Shown here piece by piece: positions 1 through 5,681 of a stretch of DNA of 34,726 nucleotides; the stretch's first letter is position 1, and every line of letters begins with the position of its first letter. The position numbers and the translations under genes are program-made. Origin of the DNA: an uncultured Erysipelotrichaceae bacterium (lineage in GTDB: Bacteria; Bacillota_I; Bacilli_A; RF39; UBA660); the NCBI GenBank assembly GCA_902793315.1, contig CADBCT010000001.1:1-34726 (forward strand), written 5' to 3'. The notes beneath the pieces are model-generated. The model was not told the DNA's origin. It did no database searches and saw only the letters and a list, made by a program, of their open reading frames with translations.

Positions 1-95
1 AATTCTTCCTTCATTGCATCTACTAATTCTTTAATTTCTAATAAATTCATTTCTTTTAAACTACTGATAAAATCTTCTTTATTTAATTTAGCCAT
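1..95 (-). CDS. rplL: 50S ribosomal protein L7/L12, N-terminal fragment
   Basis: The window cuts this gene after about 31 codons. The visible start reads MAKLNKEDFISSLKEMNLLE, which fits the N-terminal dimerisation segment of L7/L12, the stalk protein that recruits translation GTPases. The ATG is preceded by GGAGGAAATAAAA, a strong ribosome-binding site. It lies 30 bp downstream of rplJ, the normal partner: L10 anchors L7/L12 dimers to the 50S subunit. It is presumably co-transcribed with rplJ under the L10 leader upstream. The identification rests mainly on position after rplJ and on the helical, Leu/Lys/Glu-rich N-terminus; the conserved C-terminal domain lies outside the window. Confidence 0.9.
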   Translation of the reverse strand, partial: MAKLNKEDFISSLKEMNLLEIKELVDAMKEE

Positions 96-125
96 TTTTA
101 TTTCCTCCTATTATTATATTTTTAA

Positions 126-620
126 TTAATTTTCTTCTTTTTGTTGACTATATAAGTCTAAGCAAATTGATAAATCTTTTACAAGACCAATCATACCACC
201 AGCAAGCATTGTAAGTAGTCCATCTCTAGATGGTAATTTAGCATATTCTGCTAATTTTGCTTGGTCAGCTTTTTCTCCATCCACAATCCCTACTTTTAAA
301 ATTAATGCTGGGTGATCTTTAGCAAAGTCTGATAAAACTTTGATTGGGGCAATTTGATCATCACTAAATGCAAAGGCACTTGGACCACTTAATGCTTCAG
401 TAAGATCAATTCCTAAGTCATTAAAAGCTCTAGTCATTAAAGTATTCTTATATACCTTATAATCAGCATTTGATGCTTTTAATTTTCTACGTAATTCCTT
501 TGCTTCACTATCAGTAATACCACGATAATCGAATAAAACAATAGACTTAGCATTTTCAGTACGTTCTTTAATTTCATCAATTACTAGTTGCTTTTCTTTT
601 AAGACTCTTTCACTTGCCAT
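126..620 (-). CDS. rplJ: 50S ribosomal protein L10
   Basis: L10 forms the base of the 50S stalk and binds 23S rRNA and L7/L12 dimers. The 164-residue product has the usual family length. It starts MASERVLKEKQLVIDEI and carries the typical RGITDSEAKELRRKLK and YKVYKNTLMTRAF segments in the rRNA-binding domain, with a short C-terminal helical region for L7/L12. The start ATG at 620 follows a GGAGGTGTGTGA ribosome-binding site. It heads the rplJ-rplL operon, with its own promoter on the end of rplA and an L10 autoregulatory leader in the 5' UTR, so excess L10 or L10-L7/L12 complex is expected to repress its translation. Confidence 0.98.
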   Translation of the reverse strand: MASERVLKEKQLVIDEIKERTENAKSIVLFDYRGITDSEAKELRRKLKASNADYKVYKNTLMTRAFNDLGIDLTEALSGPSAFAFSDDQIAPIKVLSDFAKDHPALILKVGIVDGEKADQAKLAEYAKLPSRDGLLTMLAGGMIGLVKDLSICLDLYSQQKEEN

Positions 621-640
621 TCACACACCTCCTTATATTT

Positions 641-752
641 TTAGGGATGCCATAAAAAAGATTCTTCACAGACGCAAAGAACCTTTAATTACTTGAATAT
701 AAGTTCCTCGGTAGGATTTACTTTTATACCTACTGTCTATGGCACCAACAAA
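641..752 (-). ncRNA. L10 ribosomal leader (autoregulatory 5' UTR)
   Basis: Read on the minus strand, this stretch upstream of rplJ shows the hallmarks of the L10 leader RNA: ATAGACAGTAGGT, then AATCCTACCGAGG, which pair through GTAGG/CCTAC, then TTCTTTGCGTCTGTGAAGA, and a closing TTTATGGCATCCC that pairs with GGTGCCATA at the 5' end. This RNA mimics the 23S rRNA site of L10. Binding of the L10-L7/L12 complex represses rplJ-rplL in Bacilli and other phyla. It lies between a strong promoter and the rplJ ribosome-binding site, exactly where expected. Confidence 0.93.
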
Positions 753-760
753 TTAATTGT

Positions 761-789
761 ATTATACATTACTTGTTTTTATTTGTCAA
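761..789 (-). promoter_or_regulatory. Promoter for rplJ-rplL
   Basis: The minus strand shows TTGACA (784-789), a 17-bp spacer and TATAAT (761-766), a perfect sigma-A consensus. The -35 box lies on the last sense codons of rplA (Phe-Asp-Lys-stop). The predicted transcript starts near 754, just before the L10 leader, so rplJ-rplL can be expressed independently of rplK-rplA. Confidence 0.88.
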
Positions 790-1474
790 AATTATTTTCA
801 ATTTTGATTCCAGGACCCATCGTAGATGAAATTGAAATATTCTTTACATAATCACCTTTAACAGATGCTGGTTTAATTCTTAGAATTTGAGCTACAAAAG
901 CATTTAAATTTTCAAGTAAATCTTCATCAGAGAATGATGCTTTTCCAATAACTCCATGAATATTACCAAAACTATCAGTTCTATATTCTACACGTCCTGC
1001 TTTAACTTCTTCAACTGCCTTCTTAATATCCATAGTAACTGTTCCAGTCTTTGGATTTGGCATTAAACCCTTTGGTCCTAATACTTTACCTAATTTTCCT
1101 AATAAAGGCATCATATCAGGTGTAGCAATCATTGTATCAAATTCAAACCAATTTTCTTTTTCAATCTTTTCTAAGATGTCAATGTCTCCTACAAAGTCAG
1201 CTCCAGCTTCTTTTGCTTCTGTAGCTTTTGGTCCTCTAGCTACTACTAATACTCTGTTAGTCTTACCTGTACCTTTTGGTAAAACAATAGCTCCTCTTAA
1301 TTGTTGATCAGCTTTTTTAGTATCTAAGTTTAATCTCATAGCTATCTCAATAGAACCATCAAACTTACTTGTAGAAGTTTCTTTTACTAGTTTTACAGCT
1401 TCTTCTTTAGAATATAATTTACTCTTTTCTACTTTTGAAACTGCTTCAGTATACTTTTTACTTCTCTTTTTCAT
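779..1474 (-). CDS. rplA: 50S ribosomal protein L1
   Basis: L1 forms the mobile L1 stalk of the 50S subunit at the E site, and in many bacteria represses its own operon by binding the mRNA. The product has 231 residues, the usual length. It begins [14 protein letters not shown] and holds the conserved [20 protein letters not shown] signature near residues 125-145, with the second rRNA-contacting segment around [15 protein letters not shown] strong ribosome-binding site (AAGGAGGAAATAAA) precedes the ATG. It follows rplK by about 65 bp, and that spacer contains a hairpin resembling the L1 rRNA-binding site. The last codons contain the -35 box of the next operon. Confidence 0.98.
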   Translation of the reverse strand: MKKRSKKYTEAVSKVEKSKLYSKEEAVKLVKETSTSKFDGSIEIAMRLNLDTKKADQQLRGAIVLPKGTGKTNRVLVVARGPKATEAKEAGADFVGDIDILEKIEKENWFEFDTMIATPDMMPLLGKLGKVLGPKGLMPNPKTGTVTMDIKKAVEEVKAGRVEYRTDSFGNIHGVIGKASFSDEDLLENLNAFVAQILRIKPASVKGDYVKNISISSTMGPGIKIENNFDK

Positions 1475-1488
1475 TTTATTTCCTCCTT

Positions 1489-1519
1489 ATGTGGTAAAAG
1501 CGGATTTTTCCTTCCACTA
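1489..1519 (-). promoter_or_regulatory. Candidate L1-binding hairpin in the rplK-rplA spacer
   Basis: On the minus strand the spacer reads AGTGGAAGGAAAAATCCG followed by CTTTTACCACATAAGG. GTGG pairs with CCAC and GGA with TCC, leaving an asymmetric loop (AA on one side, GCTTTTA on the other). The 23S rRNA helix 76 base bound by L1 has, from memory, GGTGGGAG on one strand and AAATACCACC on the other. The match in sequence and geometry suggests an L1 autoregulatory site just upstream of the rplA ribosome-binding site. Confidence 0.5.
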
Positions 1520-1539
1520 GGTATAACCTATAGAATTAA

Positions 1540-2076
1540 TTATTCTGCTACTTCTTCAGTTTCAGTAGCCTCTTCTGTTTCTTCAGTACTTTCTTCTTTC
1601 TCTTCTTCTTCTTCGTAAACAGGTTTTTCTGCAGTATGAACTTCAACTACATGTCCTTCAATACCAATTCCCATGTTTCTTGCAGTACCTTCAACAATTT
1701 TCATAGCTTCTTCAATATCATATGCATTTAAATCAGGCATCTTAATCTCAGCTATTTCTCTTAAAGTTGCTTCTGAAATAGTAGCTACTTGAGTTCTAGC
1801 ACCATTAACTGATCCCTTCTTAACTTTTGCATATTTTTTTAATAAGAAAGCTGTTGGTGGAGTCTTAACTACAAAGTCAAAACTTCTATCCTCATAGATT
1901 GAAATTTCAACAGGTAACACATCTCCCATTTTATCTCTAGTTGCTTCATTATACTTAGTACAAAATTCTTGAAGATTAATTCCGGCTGGTCCTAATACAG
2001 TACCAACTGGTGGAGCTGGTGTTGCTTTTCCTGCTTCAATTTGAATCTTTATTTTCTTAACTGCTTCTTTTGCCAC
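1540..2076 (-). CDS. rplK: 50S ribosomal protein L11 with acidic C-terminal tail
   Basis: L11 binds the GTPase-associated centre of 23S rRNA and takes part in factor binding and the stringent response. The core matches the family: KIQIEAGKATPAPPVGTVLG, then GPAGINLQEFCTKYN, and a C-terminal rRNA-binding domain ending NMGIGIEGHVVEVH. I place the start at the GTG at 2076, eight bases after AGGAGG; an in-frame GTG nine bases upstream lies inside the ribosome-binding site. That gives 178 residues against about 141 normally. The extra roughly 30 residues form a Glu/Thr-rich acidic tail, an unusual addition. It is the first gene of rplK-rplA, with its own promoter and a structured leader. Confidence 0.97.
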   Translation of the reverse strand: MAKEAVKKIKIQIEAGKATPAPPVGTVLGPAGINLQEFCTKYNEATRDKMGDVLPVEISIYEDRSFDFVVKTPPTAFLLKKYAKVKKGSVNGARTQVATISEATLREIAEIKMPDLNAYDIEEAMKIVEGTARNMGIGIEGHVVEVHTAEKPVYEEEEEKEESTEETEEATETEEVAE

Positions 2077-2105
2077 GAAAAACACCTCCTATTGTTTTAT
2101 TTCGC

Positions 2106-2161
2106 GAGTGGTCCAAATAGCTTGATTACCGCTTCAAAAATCGAAACCATGCTTCCCACTA
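2106..2161 (-). promoter_or_regulatory. Candidate L1-binding leader upstream of rplK
   Basis: The rplK 5' UTR on the minus strand contains TTTAGTGGGAAGCATGG at one end and TATTTGGACCACTCGCG at the other. AGTGG pairs with CCACT, with an inner stem GTTTC/GAAGC between them. AGTGGGAAGC and GGACCACT resemble the two strands of the 23S rRNA L1 site (GGTGGGAG / AAATACCACC, recalled). Known L1 regulation acts at exactly this place, the start of the L11-L1 mRNA. A search against ribosomal-leader models would settle it. Confidence 0.5.
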
Positions 2162-2191
2162 AATCTATATATAAAAACATATAGCCATTAA

Positions 2192-2220
2192 ATAATAACA
2201 CAACAAGTATTTATTTGCAA
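2192..2220 (-). promoter_or_regulatory. Promoter for rplK-rplA
   Basis: TTGCAA (2215-2220), a 17-bp spacer and TATTAT (2192-2197) lie on the minus strand immediately downstream of nusG. An overlapping alternative is TTGTTG-17 bp-TATATG a few bases further on. Either would give a leader of roughly 100 nt that includes the candidate L1 site. Confidence 0.6.
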
Positions 2221-2223
2221 GTA

Positions 2224-2757
2224 TTATGCCTTTTCAATTTGACTCAATTCAACTTCTACAGAAGTTTCTTGTCCAAATAAATCTACTGATAAATTAACTT
2301 TTTGAGTTGGTAGATCGACTGATTCAACCGTACCAAACATTCCTTGGAATGGTCCAGCTATAATCTTAACTTTAGCTCCTTCAGTAAGTTCTGTATCAAC
2401 ATCCATTCTACTAATACCCATATTGCCAAGAATCTTATCTACTTCATATGGTTGCAATGGAGTTGGTTTTGCTCCCTTACCACTTGATCCGATAAATCCA
2501 GTTACTCCAGGAGTATTTCTTACAACATACCATGCTTCATCTGTCATAATCATTTCAACTAAAATATATCCAGGAAACATCTTTTTTACTTTTTCCTTAG
2601 TTACTCCATCTTTTACCTCAACTACTTTTTCTTCTGGAATAATTACTCTAAAAATATAATCCTGCATATCCATTGATTCAGCACGCATTTCAAGTTTTTC
2701 TTTTACCTTATTCTCATGTCCAGAATAAGTGTTAACTACATACCATTGTTTATCCAT
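2224..2757 (-). CDS. nusG: Transcription termination/antitermination protein NusG
   Basis: NusG binds RNA polymerase through its N-terminal NGN domain and affects pausing, Rho action and coupling to ribosomes through its KOW domain. The 177-residue product begins MDKQWYVVNTYSGHENKVKE, a classic NGN start. It has KKMFPGYILVEM near residues 60-71, VRNTPGVTGFIG near 80-91, and a C-terminal KOW motif (EGAKVKIIAGPFQGMFGTV). I choose the ATG at 2757, eight bases after AGGAG; the upstream ATG at 2763 is too close to it. It follows secE by 15 bp, the standard secE-nusG pair. Confidence 0.98.
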   Translation of the reverse strand: MDKQWYVVNTYSGHENKVKEKLEMRAESMDMQDYIFRVIIPEEKVVEVKDGVTKEKVKKMFPGYILVEMIMTDEAWYVVRNTPGVTGFIGSSGKGAKPTPLQPYEVDKILGNMGISRMDVDTELTEGAKVKIIAGPFQGMFGTVESVDLPTQKVNLSVDLFGQETSVEVELSQIEKA

Positions 2758-2772
2758 AATCATTACTCCTTT

Positions 2773-3108
2773 TTAACCTATAAGTGTTTGAATTAAAGCA
2801 AAAATAACATTAATTATATAGAAAAATAATGCTAAAAATATTATAAATAAGATTGTTGTAATAGAATATTTAACCATATCCTTTTTAGTAGGCCAAAAAA
2901 CTTTATTAAACTCATTCTTAACACCATGACAAAAAATCATAAATCTAGTCCATAAGCTTTTCTTTTTAGTAGAATCCTTTTTTGCCTTTGATACTTCTTT
3001 TTCTACTTTCTTAGAATTATTCTTTTTCTTGTCCTTTGTCTTTTCTTCTTCAAGCATCTTTTCAACATTATACTTCTTAGTAGTTTGCTTTTTACGAACT
3101 TCAGCCAT
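2773..3108 (-). CDS. secE: Preprotein translocase subunit SecE
   Basis: SecE is the essential small clamp of the SecYEG channel. The product has a highly charged Lys/Glu-rich N-terminal region (about 55 residues), then the family signature FCHGVKNEFNKVFWPTKKDM and one C-terminal membrane span (about residues 80-108). I start it at the ATG at 3108 after AGGTGATA; a longer TTG reading has no ribosome-binding site. At 111 residues it is longer than the roughly 60-residue B. subtilis protein because of the charged extension. It is followed closely by nusG. The gene rpmG, which precedes secE in many Bacilli, is not here. Confidence 0.94.
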   Translation of the reverse strand: MAEVRKKQTTKKYNVEKMLEEEKTKDKKKNNSKKVEKEVSKAKKDSTKKKSLWTRFMIFCHGVKNEFNKVFWPTKKDMVKYSITTILFIIFLALFFYIINVIFALIQTLIG

Positions 3109-3120
3109 ATTATCACCTAT

Positions 3121-3155
3121 CCACTTTTTCAAAATAAAAACACTTCAAAGTGCTT
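3121..3155 (-). terminator. Hairpin with U-tract before secE
   Basis: On the minus strand AAGCACT-TTGA-AGTGTTT is followed by a run of T. It is well placed to terminate transcription of the upstream gene (ending at 3218). It lies downstream of the secE promoter, so the same hairpin would sit at the extreme 5' end of the secE mRNA. Confidence 0.6.
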
Positions 3156-3163
3156 ACACCAAT

Positions 3164-3192
3164 AAAATAGCATAATCACCTTGAAATGTCAA
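3164..3192 (-). promoter_or_regulatory. Promoter for secE-nusG
   Basis: TTGACA (3187-3192), a 17-bp spacer and TATTTT (3164-3169) on the minus strand. The -35 is perfect. Transcription would begin near 3157, a few bases before the hairpin at 3138-3155. Confidence 0.7.
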
Positions 3193-3217
3193 TAAAATAC
3201 ATTCATTTCTTATACAT

Positions 3218-3922
3218 TTAACCAATACTAATTACCCAAGAAAATATCATTATTATAATCATTACAATTATAATTACTGTTGGAATTGTTAAAACACTTA
3301 TAAATGCTGCATCTCTAAGACCATTTATTTGCCTATATATATTATCATTGACTTTATTATTAGATGGAACTTTCTTAATTTGTGCAGGTTCAAAATTCTT
3401 TTGATCATCTGGAGCTAATTGTTTTTCTAGTTCTTGTAATTCACGATTATTTTTTTCCTGAACAAATTCGCATAAATAAACTGTTGCTCCTCTTAAAATT
3501 ATTCCTCGATAGTAAGGAGTATCTCCTTCTGGAATAACTTGGGAATAAGCATCAAAATTTTCTTTTAATATTTCAGGTTTTAGATTATATAATATCGTAT
3601 TAATAGATAAACCCAAACCATCAGAATAAAAATATAGTCCTATCTGCATTAATGCTGAATTAAATAAATCCTCTTTTATCATTTGTTGCTTAATTGCAGG
3701 ATCTCTAGAAAGCTCTATTAGTTTTTTAAATTGAATATGATCCAACTCATTATTTAATATTTCAATTTCAGAGGGATAAAACACTTCAATACAATATCCA
3801 TGTTCATGAATATACTTAAGAGCTATATCCATATTAATGAATACAGTTCTTATATCTTCCTCCTTTGGATGATTCATAATCCAAAGATCTAATGGAATAG
3901 ATTCATAATTATCAGCCATCAT
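3218..3922 (-). CDS. Unrecognised tail-anchored protein, possible pseudokinase-like fold
   Basis: I do not recognise a named family. The roughly 234-residue product is soluble for about 205 residues, then has one hydrophobic C-terminal span (VLTIPTVIIIVMIIIMIFSW), so it is likely tail-anchored with the bulk in the cytoplasm. The segment around residues 30-70 (DIALKYIHEHGYCIEVFYPS) resembles the helix E and catalytic-loop region of protein kinases, without the catalytic HRD...N residues; this is a weak, by-eye likeness. A Gln/Glu/Asn-rich linker precedes the span. Two adjacent ATGs (3922 and 3919) follow GAGGGTG; either may be used. It occupies the place of rpmG between sigH and secE, with its own promoter overlapping the sigH terminator. 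Confidence 0.75.
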   Translation of the reverse strand: MMADNYESIPLDLWIMNHPKEEDIRTVFINMDIALKYIHEHGYCIEVFYPSEIEILNNELDHIQFKKLIELSRDPAIKQQMIKEDLFNSALMQIGLYFYSDGLGLSINTILYNLKPEILKENFDAYSQVIPEGDTPYYRGIILRGATVYLCEFVQEKNNRELQELEKQLAPDDQKNFEPAQIKKVPSNNKVNDNIYRQINGLRDAAFISVLTIPTVIIIVMIIIMIFSWVISIG

Positions 3923-3942
3923 GATCACCCTCTATTATCTTT

Positions 3943-3971
3943 ATTGTAAACTAAAATATAAAAAAAGACAA
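3943..3971 (-). promoter_or_regulatory. Candidate promoter for the tail-anchored protein gene
   Basis: TTGTCT (3966-3971), a 17-bp spacer and TACAAT (3943-3948) on the minus strand. The -35 box coincides with the 3' arm of the sigH terminator hairpin, so terminator and promoter share bases. Confidence 0.5.
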
Positions 3972-3985
3972 TTTCTAAATTGTCT
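3959..3985 (-). terminator. Intrinsic terminator of sigH
   Basis: Minus strand AGACAATTT-AGA-AATTGTCT followed by a T run. The 5' arm is made from the last codons of sigH (Glu-Thr-Ile-stop). Confidence 0.85.
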
Positions 3986-4559
3986 CTTTACAGCAATATT
4001 TACCTATTTCTCTTCGAATTCTTCTGATTCGATATTCTACTGTACTGCCTGGTATATCTAGTAATACTGATATTTCTCGATAATTAAAACCATTTGTTTT
4101 TAATTCTAAAATTGTACTATATTCTAGTGGCATATCATAAATCTTTTGCTTAACAAACCTATCAATATCATAGTTTTCTAACCAATCATTAATATCATTC
4201 TTATTATCTGCTATATCATAATCAGCTAAATTAACATAATTAAATGAAGGAATATTCTTATTACTATTACTTATTTTCTTGCAAAAAGTAATTAATCCAC
4301 GCTTAATACATAAATTAACAAATGTATAAAAAATACTTTCTCTAGATTCATCATATTTCATAATTGCTTTTTCAAATAAGATATTTGCTTCTTGTAAAAA
4401 GTCACTATATTCATAACCATAGTACTTGTATTGTTCATAAAAATCTCTACTAATTTTATGAATAATAGGCTCATATTTTTTATATAAAATATCCTTAATC
4501 AATTCGTTTTCTCTAACCATATAAAGAAGTTCATAGTCATTATATTGTTTGTATTTCAT
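3975..4559 (-). CDS. sigH: Sigma-70 family factor in the SigH position
   Basis: A small sigma factor (194 residues) without region 1. Region 2 is visible around residues 45-95: YEYSDFLQEANILFEKAI for core binding, then FVNLCIKRGLITFCKK for -10 recognition, matching the SigH pattern of an F-x-x-x-CI-R motif. Region 4 near residues 150-185 ends with a helix-turn-helix (FNYREISVLLDIPGSTVEYR). In B. subtilis SigH starts the sporulation programme and sits after mrnC-rlmB and before secE-nusG, precisely as here. The sequence is divergent and Tyr/Asn-rich. Its ATG at 4559 overlaps nothing and lies 4 bp after rlmB. The presence of yabG, yabP, yabQ and spoVG in the same window supports a SigH role, though direct function is inferred. 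Confidence 0.85.
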   Translation of the reverse strand: MKYKQYNDYELLYMVRENELIKDILYKKYEPIIHKISRDFYEQYKYYGYEYSDFLQEANILFEKAIMKYDESRESIFYTFVNLCIKRGLITFCKKISNSNKNIPSFNYVNLADYDIADNKNDINDWLENYDIDRFVKQKIYDMPLEYSTILELKTNGFNYREISVLLDIPGSTVEYRIRRIRREIGKYCCKETI

Positions 4560-4563
4560 AAAC

Positions 4564-5256
4564 CTACTTTCTATTTCGGATTATCTCATAAATCATTATT
4601 CCTGCTGCAACACTGGCATTCAAACTATTAGTTTGGCCATACATTGGTATTTTTGCAAGAAAATCACATTTTTTGGAAACTAAGCTAGATATTCCTGCTC
4701 CTTCATTGCCTATTATTAAGACTATTTTTCCACTATAGTCTATTTTCCTATAATCGATGCTATTCTCTAAAGATGTTCCTACTATCCAATAATTATGCTT
4801 TTTTAATTTTTCAATAGCATTAACAATATTACTTACCGAAGCTACCTTTACATTGTCTAATGTTCCAACACTTGTTTTCATAACAGTAGCATTAACTCCA
4901 ACCTGCCTATCTTTAGGAATAATTATTCCTTTTATACCAGCAGCTTCACAAGTTCTAATTATAGCACCTAAATTATGTGGATCCTCTAAATGATCTAAAA
5001 TAACTATTATTTCTTCATCTAATAGTTCATTTAATTCACTATATTGATAATCCGGAATGTCTAAAATTATACCTTGATGTACTCCTGAGCACAAATTATC
5101 AATTTCTCTTTTTGTCTTAGTCTCTACCCTTAAATTTGATTTTTCAACAAGTGAAATTATTTCTTTGTCATCAAAACTATCTTGAATAATTATTTTTCTA
5201 ATATTTTTACCTTTTTTTAATAAGTCTCTAGCGACATTTCTTCCATATACTAACAT
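4564..5256 (-). CDS. rlmB: 23S rRNA (guanosine-2'-O-)-methyltransferase RlmB-type (TrmH/SpoU family)
   Basis: A 230-residue SPOUT methyltransferase. It has the N-terminal RNA-binding substrate domain (MLVYGRNVARDLLKKGK onward) and the three family motifs: LEDPHNLGAIIRTCEAAG near residues 91-108, IIGNEGAGIS near 180, and IPMYGQTNSLNASVAAGI near 200, the trefoil-knot SAM site. B. subtilis YacO/RlmB occupies the same place between mrnC and sigH. The gene begins at 5256, one base after the mrnC stop, so the two are translationally linked. The precise modified nucleotide is inferred from family and synteny. Confidence 0.92.
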   Translation of the reverse strand: MLVYGRNVARDLLKKGKNIRKIIIQDSFDDKEIISLVEKSNLRVETKTKREIDNLCSGVHQGIILDIPDYQYSELNELLDEEIIVILDHLEDPHNLGAIIRTCEAAGIKGIIIPKDRQVGVNATVMKTSVGTLDNVKVASVSNIVNAIEKLKKHNYWIVGTSLENSIDYRKIDYSGKIVLIIGNEGAGISSLVSKKCDFLAKIPMYGQTNSLNASVAAGIMIYEIIRNRK

Positions 5257-5257
5257 A

Positions 5258-5629
5258 TTACTTTAAGATGAAATTCATTATTTCATCGATCCTTTCTTTA
5301 TTTTCACTCAACTCTAAATAACCTATTAATGCTTCTAATCCAGTTGCATATTTATAAGTAACTATATCACAATTCTTTGGATGAGAAGTTGTCTTATAAT
5401 TTCTTGCTCTTTTAACAACATCTAATTCTTCTTCACTTAACATATTATTATCAATCATCTTTTGTAGATATTTAGCCTGACTTTTAGCACTTACATAATT
5501 CAAAGATTCTGTTTGTAAATCATTAACATTGCCTATTCCTTTAGCAATTAAATACTTTCTTATATAAATCTCATATATCGCGTCTCCTAAATAAGCAAGT
5601 ACTAAAACATTTATTTCTAAGACATTCAT
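5258..5629 (-). CDS. mrnC: Mini-ribonuclease 3 (Mini-III)
   Basis: Mini-III is an RNase III catalytic domain without a dsRNA-binding domain; it matures 23S rRNA ends in Bacilli. The 123-residue product has the expected length, with LAYLGDAIYEIYIRKYL at the N-terminus (the acidic residues of the catalytic signature) and ATGLEALIGYLEL near residues 93-105 (the second metal-binding signature). The ATG at 5629 follows GGTGATATAA. It starts an mrnC-rlmB-sigH operon after the cysS terminator. Confidence 0.94.
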   Translation of the reverse strand: MNVLEINVLVLAYLGDAIYEIYIRKYLIAKGIGNVNDLQTESLNYVSAKSQAKYLQKMIDNNMLSEEELDVVKRARNYKTTSHPKNCDIVTYKYATGLEALIGYLELSENKERIDEIMNFILK

Positions 5630-5645
5630 TTATATCACCAAAATA

Positions 5646-5654
5646 ATTATACCA
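5646..5654 (-). promoter_or_regulatory. Extended -10 promoter for mrnC-rlmB-sigH
   Basis: TGGTATAAT on the minus strand, an extended -10 element with no good -35 box 17 bp upstream. It lies directly after the cysS terminator and about 20 bp before the mrnC start. Confidence 0.55.
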
Positions 5655-5681
5655 CAAAAAAGGATTAGTTTTACTAATCCT
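5655..5681 (-). terminator. Intrinsic terminator of cysS
   Basis: Minus strand AGGATTAG-TAAAA-CTAATCCT followed by TTTTTTG. The first bases of the hairpin overlap the cysS TAG stop codon. Confidence 0.9.

Noticed and set aside
2423-2659. Plus-strand open frame opposite nusG
   Set aside because: It lies fully inside a clear nusG gene, with no start signals or recognisable protein features.
3133-3217. A small rpmG gene in the sigH-secE interval
   Set aside because: The spacer is too short and holds only promoter and hairpin; no L33-like Cys-containing frame is present.
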